Part shown: positions 1 to 7,524 of the stretch, one piece after another
Layout of the letters: each line of letters starts with the position of its first letter
Position numbering within the stretch: position 1 is the stretch's first letter
Origin: an uncultured Eubacteriales bacterium
GTDB lineage: Bacteria; Bacillota; Clostridia; Lachnospirales; Lachnospiraceae
Direction of reading: 5' to 3'
DNA: 64,000 nt
NCBI GenBank assembly: GCA_949284175.1
Contig: CASDVE010000016.1
Coordinates: 1-64,000, forward strand
The notes under the pieces: model-generated
Databases searched by the model: none
What the model saw: the letters and a program-made list of their open reading frames with translations, nothing else
What the model was told of the DNA's origin: nothing
Position numbers and translations under genes: made by a program

Positions 1-32
1 CTGATTTTTTAAAAAAATGCCGAATCAAATAT

Positions 33-82
33 AGGGACTTTCTGCGCCTTTAAGGGCTGAGAGGTTTACTGTATTTGAACTA
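33..82 (+). other. Possible truncated TPP-riboswitch (THI-box) remnant
   Basis: The stretch contains CTGAGA at 57-62 and TTGAAC at 75-80, separated by 12 bases. The two hallmarks of the first half of a TPP aptamer occur in this order and at about this spacing. The second half (the arm ending in a GCG-AGGGA-type sequence) is missing, and sequence homologous to the secreted-protein gene starts within about 15 bases. I read it as a broken remnant at a recombination junction, not a working riboswitch. The match is short and could be chance. Confidence 0.25.
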
Positions 83-961
83 GCACAACGAGTTAATTAT
101 GATCTTTACTTAAAAGATGAATTATTAGAAGAAGGTTATAAACTCCCAACAGATTGTTTAGTAACATTTAAACAAGACGGAAAAATCATCAAACAATTTG
201 ATCTTGATGTAGATAAGAGATTAGATCATGAATCTTTTAAATTCTACAATAAGAGCGATTCTCCAGTGATCGTATCAACACAAACAGATAACTGGTTTGT
301 GGGAGATGTAGGATACACAGCACACAAAGCCAATAAAGATATTACAAACAAAGACTGGTCTTTCTCATTTATGAAGAAGAAAACTTTCATCGCCACAACA
401 GATGTTGGTAAGGGATATAACAAAAATGCTGTAATTGGTATTGTAACTTCCGACGGAAAACCAGTAACAGCTACAGTCACAAAGAATGGGAAATTTATTT
501 CCAAGAAGATAATCAAATCAGGATCTTATACAGTAGTTAAAATGCCTAAACAAGGAAAATATAAAGTTACTATTAAATCTAATTCTGATTTCTTTAATAT
601 TATTGCTTATGGTGGATCATATTCAAGCAATAATAACAATAAATCTCAGTTAGTAATTCCTAGAAATTATAATAATGGTTTATCTGCAGATGCTTCACCA
701 AATTACGGAGTCTATACTAATAGAAGAGATTTCTTATTTGCTTCTAGTGGCACAGGAACTTATATTCAAGGAGCTAATAATGGAGGTACTTATAACGATA
801 ACTATTTATGCTCATTTAATAAATTCTTAGAATCTAACAATAAGTCAGATGCTATTAGTGTTAACAGAAAAGTTGATGGACTTAAATCTAAAGGTAACGG
901 TTGGTTATATGCTGTTCAGCAAAACGGAAGCAAATTAGCTTACGACAGATTATCTTGGTAA
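35..961 (+). pseudogene. 5'-truncated secreted-protein paralogue
   Basis: The frame is open from just after a TAG at 32-34 to TAA at 959-961, but it has no ribosome binding site, no ATG near its beginning and no signal peptide. From about position 92 the product aligns with the intact gene at 1323-2564: shared segments are a VTF(K/T)QDGK stretch, SFYNKS/KFYNKS, a GYTAHKANK block and the C-terminal DRLSW. The two are clearly paralogous but well diverged. The N-terminal third of the homologous protein is absent and replaced by unrelated sequence. A GTG at 266 could start a 231-residue protein, but nothing supports translation there. The family is not recognised; the intact copy suggests a secreted or cell-surface protein. 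It could be a silent cassette that recombines with the intact copy. Confidence 0.6.
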
Positions 962-1161
962 ATAAAAAGTAAGCTATGAAAACTATCGTTTTCATAGCTT
1001 ACTTTTTATTATTTGTCGCAAGGATTTTATGTACTGGCTACACTAAAGTATTTGGCTATTTTAAAGCATTTTTGTGTCATGTTCCAATTTGGAGACAGTG
1101 CATTTTCCTTTCATATTTTTTAAGGCGGATCAAGGATTACGAATCTCCTCTAGGTTCGAAT
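961..1161. repeat. Copy 1 of ~200-bp downstream repeat
   Basis: It starts at the stop codon of the truncated gene and runs to TTCGAAT at 1155-1161. It is nearly identical to 2564-2776 apart from the outer arms of the first hairpin, small substitutions, and an 11-base insertion in copy 2 (a repeated TTTGGAGACA). Similarity stops exactly after TTCGAAT, where copy 2 continues as a tRNA 3' end and copy 1 does not. A 79-residue ORF at 976-1215 inside it has no ribosome binding site and is probably not a gene. Confidence 0.8.
964..1010 (+). terminator. Rho-independent terminator, copy 1
   Basis: A perfect 20-bp stem (964-983 with 988-1007) closes a TATC loop, and the T-rich right arm supplies the U tract. 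It lies directly after the stop codon of the truncated gene. Confidence 0.85.
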
Positions 1162-1322
1162 AACTGTATCCTTTTTATTTGCAATAAATATTATTATTTC
1201 CAAAAAAATACATAAAGATCTATTTATACATATTGATTTTAATAAAATAATATAGTAAATTATAAAAGTAATCTTAGTACATTGAAAATTAAATGAGGGT
1301 AAAATTCAAGGAGGATTCAAAT
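1162..1322. other. AT-rich promoter region of the secreted-protein gene
   Basis: This is non-coding AT-rich sequence between repeat copy 1 and the intact gene. It must carry the promoter of the 1323 gene, but I cannot pick a convincing -35/-10 pair. Its left part, directly after the TTCGAAT junction, differs from the tRNA-like sequence found at the same place in copy 2. Confidence 0.4.
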
Positions 1323-2564
1323 ATGAAATTTAGAAAATTATTAGCATTAGCTTTAACAGGTGTAACTTTATTATCAACAGTACCAGTTCACGCTCAAACA
1401 ACTAATTCTATTGGATATACAAACTTCCTCTTCCCAGAAGATGGAAACAATTACTTTATCAACGCTGAACATAAATTCTTAGGAAACTTAAAAGTTAGAG
1501 ATGAAGACACTCTTAAATACTATGTAACAGATATTAACAACCAAGAAGTTAATCTTCCAATCAAAACTTGGGTTTCTTTTGACGTTACATCATTAATGTA
1601 TGACTTTGATTTAGAAGATAAAGAATTGAAAGGATTAGAATACAGAGATTATAGCGCAATTACTGAATTAGTAGACTATAACAATGATTTTGTATCAGAA
1701 AAATATGATTACTATTTACGTACTGCATTCTCAGATACTGACTCTATTAAACCATCAGAAACAGCAACAGTAACTTTCACACAAGATGGTAAACAATTAG
1801 CAAAATTTACACTTAACAAAAATGTATTAGCAGATAACAAACATTTCAGCTTTTACAATAAAAGCACATCACCAGTAAAAGTAACTGTTGATACAGATTC
1901 TTGGTTCGCAATGGATTTAGGATACACAGCTCACAAAGCAAATAAGAAATATATAAGTAATTCAAATTGGACATTCTCAACACAAAAGGAAAAGACATTC
2001 ATTGCTAAAGTAACACCTGATGTTGAGTATCCTTATTATTATGAAAATATTTATGGAATCATTGATTATATCTCAGTAGATAATAAACCAGCTACAATTA
2101 GAATCTATCAGAAAGGTAAATTAATACAGACTAAAACAGTTAAATCTAATACATCATTTACTACAAAGAAAATTAAGAAAGGTAAATATACTATCAAAGT
2201 AAGTACAAAATCTTCTGGATACAACTTACTTGCTGATGATGTCTTCAATCGTAATTACACAAATTATAACAAGAAATCAAGTCTTGCCTTAGCAGACACT
2301 CCTAGGGTATTGGATAACCACTTTTTTAAGAATAAAGGTTATGTGTTTATTAATGTAGTTCCTACGTATGGCTCCATACGTTATATGTTAGATTATAGAA
2401 TTTTTACGGCATGGGATAAGGCTTCTACCCCATTTTACGATTCAGGAGTTTCACGTAGTTGTAGTTTACTTGCGCTAGCATACGATGATAATACAAATGG
2501 TTATGGTATTGGAGTAAATGGAAAATCATTAGCAAATTTAAATTTCGACAGATTATCTTGGTAA
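1323..2564 (+). CDS. Secreted protein of unknown function
   Basis: The 413-residue product starts at ATG 1323, seven bases after AAGGAGG; the in-frame ATG at 1293 has no such site. Residues 1-24 form a clear signal peptide (MKFRKLL, a hydrophobic core, then VHA|Q cleavage). The mature protein has no further membrane segment, no LPXTG and no recognisable catalytic motif. It is rich in Asn, Tyr, Lys and Thr, with beta-rich character (FYNKSTSPVKVTV, a YTAHKANK block) and a C-terminal FDRLSW shared with the truncated paralogue. It is followed by its own terminator and the second copy of the downstream repeat. I do not recognise the family. Location next to a tRNA-end scar and a broken copy suggests an accessory, possibly acquired gene, such as a surface or interaction protein. 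Confidence 0.75.
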   Translation: MKFRKLLALALTGVTLLSTVPVHAQTTNSIGYTNFLFPEDGNNYFINAEHKFLGNLKVRDEDTLKYYVTDINNQEVNLPIKTWVSFDVTSLMYDFDLEDKELKGLEYRDYSAITELVDYNNDFVSEKYDYYLRTAFSDTDSIKPSETATVTFTQDGKQLAKFTLNKNVLADNKHFSFYNKSTSPVKVTVDTDSWFAMDLGYTAHKANKKYISNSNWTFSTQKEKTFIAKVTPDVEYPYYYENIYGIIDYISVDNKPATIRIYQKGKLIQTKTVKSNTSFTTKKIKKGKYTIKVSTKSSGYNLLADDVFNRNYTNYNKKSSLALADTPRVLDNHFFKNKGYVFINVVPTYGSIRYMLDYRIFTAWDKASTPFYDSGVSRSCSLLALAYDDNTNGYGIGVNGKSLANLNFDRLSW

Positions 2565-2776
2565 ATAAAAAGGAAACCATGAAAACTATCGTTTTCATGA
2601 TTTCCTTTTTATTATTTGTCGCAAGGATTTTATGTACTGGCTACACTAAAGTATTTGGCTATTTTAAAGCATTTTTGTGTCATGTTCCAATTTGGAGACA
2701 CTTTTGGAGACAGTGTATTTTCCTTTCCTATTTTTTAAGGCAGATCAAGGATTGCGAATCTCCTCTAGGTTCGAAT
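2564..2776. repeat. Copy 2 of ~200-bp downstream repeat
   Basis: It is near-identical to 961-1161 and carries the same features: terminator hairpin, a TTATTTGTCGCAAGG stretch, a TTTGGCTATTTTAAAG stretch and the terminal GCGAATCTCCTCTAGG before TTCGAAT. This untranslated segment is far better conserved between the copies than the coding sequences in front of them. The 79-residue ORF at 2558-2797 crosses the repeat and the tRNA fragment and is a shadow. Confidence 0.8.
2567..2612 (+). terminator. Rho-independent terminator, copy 2
   Basis: It has the same TATC loop and inner stem as 964-1010, but the outer stem carries paired changes (arms AAAAAGGAAAC and ATTTCCTTTTT), leaving one C-A mismatch. 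The T run follows at once. It ends the secreted-protein transcript. Confidence 0.85.
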
Positions 2777-2788
2777 CCCGTCTCGTGC
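2768..2788 (+). other. tRNA 3'-end fragment, candidate attachment-site core
   Basis: Sequence 2768-2788 reads GGTTCGAATCC followed by CGTCTCGTGC, i.e. a T-loop, the 3' T-stem strand and a 3' acceptor strand of a tRNA. The 5' T-stem strand does not pair (CTAGG against CCCGT, only the inner two pairs form), and no D-arm or anticodon arm lies upstream. It is therefore only the last ~20 bases of a tRNA. Such fragments are what integrases leave when an element inserts in a tRNA 3' end. A terminator follows directly, as after a real tRNA gene. Confidence 0.6.
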
Positions 2789-2797
2789 TTTTTTTAA

Positions 2798-2824
2798 ACA
2801 ATCCTTCGGGGTTGTATTTTTTTA
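2798..2824 (+). terminator. Terminator behind tRNA fragment
   Basis: A 7-bp stem (2798-2804 with 2809-2815) with a TTCG tetraloop is followed by a T run. Its position just after the tRNA 3' end suggests that it belonged to the original tRNA gene. Confidence 0.8.
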
Positions 2825-2834
2825 TCCTTTTTTA

Positions 2835-2843
2835 TGTTATACT
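2835..2843 (+). promoter_or_regulatory. Extended -10 promoter of the NERD gene
   Basis: TG-T-TATACT forms an extended -10 element about 37 bases before the ATG at 2880. No good -35 is seen. Confidence 0.4.
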
Positions 2844-2879
2844 TAAAAGAATTAGGATACAAAATATGGAGAATGATTT

Positions 2880-3638
2880 ATGGAAACACTATTACAACAA
2901 GTATTAAGCATTTTTATTTTATTTTTACTTCTTCTTTTAGGATTTCGGCTGATCGTATTTGCTTTTCAGCTACTTTTGCGTCTGCTCTCTTTTCTCCTGC
3001 AAGGAAAGGGAGCATCCCATCATCAAAAACGCCCCGTTAAGAGGAAACAAAAGCAACCACTATCCGCTGAACAAAAAGGCAAGCTAGGAGAAGATATGAC
3101 CTTTGCCTCCCTTCGTCAGTTACCCTACTATCATAAAATATATCGAAATATTATTATTCCAAAAGGCAACTCGGATACAACAGAAATCGATCTAATCGTC
3201 ATTACCCAATATGGAATCATTGTCATAGAGAATAAAAATTATTCTGGATATATTTTAGGCAGAGAAAATGACATGAAATGGTGCCAATCCTTCTCTTCCC
3301 AGAAATTCTTCTTCTACAATCCAATCAAGCAAAACAAAACCCATATCCATGCTCTTTCAAAACTTTTATATTCCAATGGGATATTTGATACTTCTATGAT
3401 CTCTGTTGTTTGCTTTAATAATCAAGCAGATCTGAAAAAAGTTCCAAAAAACAGTGATACCATCGTTGTCAATGAAAGAGAACTTTTAGAGAAACTAAAA
3501 CAGAGATTATCCCTTGAAAAATCCCATTATAATAAACAGACCATGCAAAAAATCTGTTCCATTATTGAACGGGAGGATCTTTCAAAAACTCATCGCCAAT
3601 TACATATCAAAACGGTAAAGCAAAAATACCAGCACTAA
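2880..3638 (+). CDS. NERD domain protein with N-terminal membrane anchor
   Basis: The 252-residue product starts at ATG 2880 behind TGGAGAATGATTT. Residues ~5-40 are strongly hydrophobic (one or two membrane helices), followed by a basic linker (KRPVKRKQKQP). From ~65 it shows the nuclease-related NERD domain: GKLGED, TEIDLIVI(T), IIVIENKNYSG and KWCQ, where the Asp of TEIDL and the Glu/Lys of IENKN sit at the restriction-nuclease-like catalytic positions. NERD proteins are thought to bind or cut DNA, but their biological role is unsettled. It is the first gene right of the tRNA-end scar and stands alone between two terminators. The nuclease role is an inference from the family. Confidence 0.75.
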   Translation: METLLQQVLSIFILFLLLLLGFRLIVFAFQLLLRLLSFLLQGKGASHHQKRPVKRKQKQPLSAEQKGKLGEDMTFASLRQLPYYHKIYRNIIIPKGNSDTTEIDLIVITQYGIIVIENKNYSGYILGRENDMKWCQSFSSQKFFFYNPIKQNKTHIHALSKLLYSNGIFDTSMISVVCFNNQADLKKVPKNSDTIVVNERELLEKLKQRLSLEKSHYNKQTMQKICSIIEREDLSKTHRQLHIKTVKQKYQH

Positions 3639-3641
3639 AGC

Positions 3642-3683
3642 AAAAAACGATGAAAAGCTAACACTAGCTCCTCATCGTTTTTT
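3642..3683. terminator. Bidirectional terminator
   Basis: The outer stem AAAAAACGATGA (3642-3653) pairs with TCATCGTTTTTT (3672-3683), with an inner AGCTA/TAGCT stem. It separates the convergent NERD and pepT genes and can serve both. Confidence 0.85.
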
Positions 3684-3711
3684 ATACTTGGAGAACGCAA
3701 AACTCTTATTT

Positions 3712-4941
3712 TCATTCCGCTTTTTTTTCTTTATAGAGATCAATGACATTTAACATAATCTGTACGGCTAAATCCATACCTTCTACTGTAATATGTTCAT
3801 ATTCCCCATGATAACCATATCCGCCTGTTCCAAGATTTGGACAAGGAATGCCCATGTAGCTAAGTCTTGCTCCATCTGTACCACCACGAATTGGTTGTAC
3901 CATTGGAGTAACTCCTGCTTCTTCTGTGGCTTTAATCGCGTTTTCAATTAAATGAAAATGTGGTTTTACCATGCGTGCCATATTATAGTAATTGTCTTTA
4001 ATTTCTACTTCTACGGTTCCTTCTCCATATTTTTCATTGAGAATTTTTTGAATATGAAGAGCGGTTTTTTTCTTTGCTTCAAATAACTCATCACTATGAT
4101 CACGAATGATGTACTCAAGTGTAGCTTCCTGCACATCCCCTTTTATCTCACATAAATGATAAAATCCTTCATATCCTTCTGTTAAAGCTGGTGTTTCTGC
4201 CGATGGCAACATACTATTGAACTCACATCCAACGAGTCCTGCATTTACCATTGTATTTTTAGAGCTTCCTGGATGAACAGAAAAACCATGAATCGTAACC
4301 ATCATAGAAGCTGCATTGAAGCATTCGTATTCAATTTCCCCTTCTGGACCGCCATCCATTGTATAGGCAACTTTCGGTGTAAAATGAGATAAATTCACCT
4401 TATCCATGCCTCTTCCAATTTCTTCATCTGGAGAGAACATAATTTGAATCCCACCATGTGGAATGTTTTCTTTTATTAAAGTTTCACAAGCCGTCATGAT
4501 TTCAGCAATCCCAGCCTTATCATCCGCACCTAACAATGTAGTTCCATCTGTTGTAATTAATGTTCTTCCAATTAATGTTTCTAAATGTGGAAAGTTTTCT
4601 TTTTTTAATACTTTCTTACTTGTTCCAAGAACAATATCTTCCCCTTGATAGTTTTCATGAATGATAGGATTCACATTTTCTCCAGAAGCATCTGGGCTTG
4701 TATCCATATGGGACAAAAATCCAATCTCTAACCGATCTTCATACCCTTTTGTGGCTGGAAGTTTCCCATATACATATCCATTTTCATCAATCAGCACATC
4801 AACAAGACCTAATTCTTTCATTTCTTGTTCTAAAACACGTGCTAGATCAAGCTGACGGCTTGTACTTGGGCAGGTTGTTGAAGTTTCATCAGATGTTGTG
4901 TATATCTTTACATAGTTTAACAGTCTTTCATATGCTCTCAT
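3712..4941 (-). CDS. pepT: Peptidase T (tripeptide aminopeptidase)
   Basis: The 409-residue product has the normal length for PepT, a cytosolic di-zinc M20 metallopeptidase that removes the N-terminal residue of tripeptides. The metal and catalytic motifs are present: HMDTSPD (His78, Asp80), LGADDKAG (Asp140/141), SPDEEIG (Glu173/174), the HPGSSKN dimerisation-domain motif and, near the C terminus, PIRGGTDGARLS and GGYGYHGEYEH. The start at 4941 is preceded by GAAAGGA. It is monocistronic and faces the NERD gene tail to tail. Nothing links it to the mannan genes. The assignment is secure. Confidence 0.95.
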   Translation of the reverse strand: MRAYERLLNYVKIYTTSDETSTTCPSTSRQLDLARVLEQEMKELGLVDVLIDENGYVYGKLPATKGYEDRLEIGFLSHMDTSPDASGENVNPIIHENYQGEDIVLGTSKKVLKKENFPHLETLIGRTLITTDGTTLLGADDKAGIAEIMTACETLIKENIPHGGIQIMFSPDEEIGRGMDKVNLSHFTPKVAYTMDGGPEGEIEYECFNAASMMVTIHGFSVHPGSSKNTMVNAGLVGCEFNSMLPSAETPALTEGYEGFYHLCEIKGDVQEATLEYIIRDHSDELFEAKKKTALHIQKILNEKYGEGTVEVEIKDNYYNMARMVKPHFHLIENAIKATEEAGVTPMVQPIRGGTDGARLSYMGIPCPNLGTGGYGYHGEYEHITVEGMDLAVQIMLNVIDLYKEKKAE

Positions 4942-5147
4942 TTTATCATTCCTTTCTTTTTATCTTATTATTTTGAATGGCTGTCTTTTCCATTTCTTTC
5001 GTTGTCTATCTTATCATGTTTTACTTTTAGAAACAATATTCATTCTCTCTTTCTTCCAATTGATTTTTTGTTTCGCTCGTATTACAATAGAATTATACAC
5101 TTTTATATTAATCGTAATACTATTACTTTATGAAAAGGAGATAACTT

Positions 5148-5474
5148 ATGAAAAGAAATAGTTTTATCAAAACTTTTATGCGAATTTTTGCCCTTCTCGC
5201 TTCCATTGGCGGTGTTATTTTTTTATTCCGCGACAAAATCCTTTCTTGTCCAAAGCTCCGCAACTATATGGAATCCCATCCTGACTGTCCACTTTGTTCC
5301 AAATTAAAACAACACATTCCTGATCAAAAAGAAGATACATTGGATGACGAAGACGAAGACTTTGAACACGCCTTTGATGAAGATCCAACAACAGCTCGTG
5401 AATATGTTTCTTTAAATATCAATCCTCATGTAGAAACTGATAACGACAATACAAAAAACCAATCACAAGAATAA
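5148..5474 (+). CDS. Small membrane-anchored acidic protein, unknown function
   Basis: The 108-residue product starts behind AAAAGGAGATAACTT. The basic N terminus (MKRNSFIK) leads into one hydrophobic segment (residues ~9-27), then a short Cys-containing region (SCPKLRNY, DCPLCSKL, with a CPLC pair) and a strongly acidic, disordered tail (DDEDEDFEHAFDED). A single-pass protein with an N-in anchor and an acidic exposed tail is likely. I do not recognise a characterised family. It is transcribed alone and ends at the 5489 terminator, convergent with the mannan operon. The CXXC could bind metal or be redox active, but this is not shown. Confidence 0.7.
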   Translation: MKRNSFIKTFMRIFALLASIGGVIFLFRDKILSCPKLRNYMESHPDCPLCSKLKQHIPDQKEDTLDDEDEDFEHAFDEDPTTAREYVSLNINPHVETDNDNTKNQSQE

Positions 5475-5488
5475 GAAAATTATAAAAG

Positions 5489-5549
5489 AAAAAAGATTGT
5501 AAAAAAGAATTTTGGCATCCATCGCCTTTCTTTTTCACAATCTTTTTTT
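5489..5549. terminator. Bidirectional terminator at the end of the mannan operon
   Basis: AAAAAAGATTGT (5489-5500) pairs with ACAATCTTTTTT on the right, with further A/T pairing inside. T runs exist on both strands, so it can end the small membrane-protein gene (+) and the manA-ROK end of the mannan operon (-). Confidence 0.8.
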
Positions 5550-5559
5550 ATGTAAAATT

Positions 5560-7467
5560 TTATTCTATGAACATTAAGTTGGAGGCTCCTATCATTCCAG
5601 CTTCATTTCCTAAAGATGCTGTTTTTATCTCTGGAACTTCTGTATACGCCCCACCAAAACTTTGTTTTTTTACTTCTTCTCTCACTGGAGCTAAAAGAAC
5701 TTCTCCTTGTCCTGAAATACCACCACCAATTAATATCACTTCTGGTCTAAAAATATTGACATAGTTGGCAATACCAAGTGCTAACTTTTTACGGTATTCA
5801 TCCAGAACATTCTTAGCTGTTTCATCGCCTTCTTTTTCCGCTTCAAAGATCATTTTAGGATTTAATGTGTCAATCTCTCCATTGCATAATTGGAAAAGAA
5901 GACTGTCTTTGTTCTGCTCTACGGCTTTTTTTCCATTTCGGATGAGAGCCGTAGCGGAAGCATATGCCTCAAAACATCCCTTTCTTCCACAAGTACAAGG
6001 CTCACCATCTTCTACGATGACGCAATGACCGAGTTCACTTCCACCAATCATTCTTCCATCATAGAGTTTTCCATCGATGATAACCCCTCCACCAACTCCA
6101 GTTCCTAAGGTTAGCATCACTGCATTTTGATACTCTTTTCCGCTTCCAGCAACCATTTCTCCCAATGCTGCACAGTCTGCATCGTTTGCCACTGCAATTG
6201 GAATCGGAAGATATTTTTCTAATTCTTCTTTTAATGGAATCTTTTCCCAAGCGATATTATTGGAATAGAGAACAGTTCCTGTCTTCTTATCCACCGTTCC
6301 AGGAACTCCTACTCCAGCAAAAAGACATTGGTCAATGGTCATGTTTTTACTTTCTAATAATGCCAATGTTGCTTGACCGATGGATTTGATCACAGTCTGC
6401 CAGCTTTCTTTTGCATTGGTAGGGATCACGCTATTGGCAATTAATTCATTTTGCTCATTGACCAGTCCAATTTTTGTATCGGTACCACCAATATCAATTC
6501 CAACACGAACTGGATTTTCTCTTTCTCCAACGGTTGTGACAAGGGCTTCACATCTTCCTTTTATTTCATAAGTACCACTATTTGCCTCTAAGAAGAAACT
6601 ATCTCCTTTTTTATAAGAAAGCACCGTATCTTCACATTGTATTGTGCCTTCTCCTTCCATAATTAAAATACTTGCAAAAGACTCTTTTCCTACAACTCCT
6701 GTCATCTGTTTCATGACTTTTCCATCCAGATTCAACCGATCCACAGTAAAGTAGTCACATTGTGCAATATGAGGATAACTGCTCTTGCTCTTTTTTATTG
6801 GTATACGATTGGTTACTGCCAACGCTTTTTCAATATGAAGATCCCTTTTTTTTCCATCTTTTCCGACACGACCGTAGTCATAGACACGATAGGTAACATT
6901 GGAATTTTGCTGGATTTCTGCAATAATAATATCTTTTCCAATTGCATGAATCGTTCCTGCTTCAATGAAAAGAACATCACCTTTTTGTACATACACTTTA
7001 TTTAATACTTCTAACAGAGTGTCTTCTTCAATTCTCTTTGCAAATTCCTCTTTTGTAATCTCTTCTTTAAATCCATAGTATAAGTATGCTCCTGGTTTAC
7101 AGTCCATAATATACCACATTTCTGTCTTACCATATTGTCCTTCATTTTTTAGAGCATACGTATTGTCTGGATGGACTTGAATGGACAAATTATCTTTTGC
7201 ATCAATGAATTTAATTAGAATTGGAAAATTTAAAAATCTCTTGCAATGCTCGCCAAGAATGTTCTTCCCTTTTGTTTCAATATACTTTGGAAGGCTCATT
7301 CCCATATAAGCTCCGTTTGCAATGGTAGATGCCCCATCTGGATGACAAGAAAGTTCCCAACTTTCTGCCAATACATCACCTGTATAATTTTTATTATACT
7401 CTTCTACAAGACGGTGTCCTCCCCACAGATAATCCTTATAGCTTGGTGTCAATTTCAACAATGCCAT
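5560..7467 (-). CDS. manA: Mannose-6-phosphate isomerase / ROK sugar kinase fusion
   Basis: The 635-residue bifunctional protein starts at ATG 7467 behind ACAGGAGATGAAAAA; the upstream ATG at 7512 has no good site. Residues 1-~315 are a class I mannose-6-phosphate isomerase (zinc ligands in IQVHPDN, Gln97/His99, KTEMW Glu116, GTIHAIG His174). Residues ~320-635 are a complete ROK kinase (ATP loop DIGGTDTKIG, catalytic Asp in ANDAD ~429, LGTGVGGG, and the zinc motif His481 with CTCGRKGC 491-498). It should phosphorylate free mannose or glucose and isomerise mannose 6-phosphate to fructose 6-phosphate, closing the mannan pathway. It is the last gene of the operon, 57 bases after GH1. Having both activities on one chain is unusual; kinase specificity is inferred. 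Confidence 0.9.
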   Translation of the reverse strand: MALLKLTPSYKDYLWGGHRLVEEYNKNYTGDVLAESWELSCHPDGASTIANGAYMGMSLPKYIETKGKNILGEHCKRFLNFPILIKFIDAKDNLSIQVHPDNTYALKNEGQYGKTEMWYIMDCKPGAYLYYGFKEEITKEEFAKRIEEDTLLEVLNKVYVQKGDVLFIEAGTIHAIGKDIIIAEIQQNSNVTYRVYDYGRVGKDGKKRDLHIEKALAVTNRIPIKKSKSSYPHIAQCDYFTVDRLNLDGKVMKQMTGVVGKESFASILIMEGEGTIQCEDTVLSYKKGDSFFLEANSGTYEIKGRCEALVTTVGERENPVRVGIDIGGTDTKIGLVNEQNELIANSVIPTNAKESWQTVIKSIGQATLALLESKNMTIDQCLFAGVGVPGTVDKKTGTVLYSNNIAWEKIPLKEELEKYLPIPIAVANDADCAALGEMVAGSGKEYQNAVMLTLGTGVGGGVIIDGKLYDGRMIGGSELGHCVIVEDGEPCTCGRKGCFEAYASATALIRNGKKAVEQNKDSLLFQLCNGEIDTLNPKMIFEAEKEGDETAKNVLDEYRKKLALGIANYVNIFRPEVILIGGGISGQGEVLLAPVREEVKKQSFGGAYTEVPEIKTASLGNEAGMIGASNLMFIE

Positions 7468-7524
7468 TTTTTCATCTCCTGTTATTCCATTATACTTTTT
7501 TGATTTTCCCAAACCAACAAATCT

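Noticed and set aside
976..1215. 79-residue plus-strand ORF in repeat copy 1 (and its twin at 2558-2797)
   Set aside because: Both begin inside a terminator hairpin, lack ribosome binding sites, and the twin reads through a tRNA fragment. The DNA, not the protein, is what is conserved.
2740..2790. Complete tRNA gene
   Set aside because: Only the T-loop and the 3' strands are present; the 5' T-stem strand does not pair and no anticodon or D arm lies upstream.
5765..7005. Plus-strand ORFs over the manA-ROK gene
   Set aside because: Shadow frames of a strongly coding minus-strand gene with intact catalytic motifs; the same applies to antisense ORFs over the other large genes.
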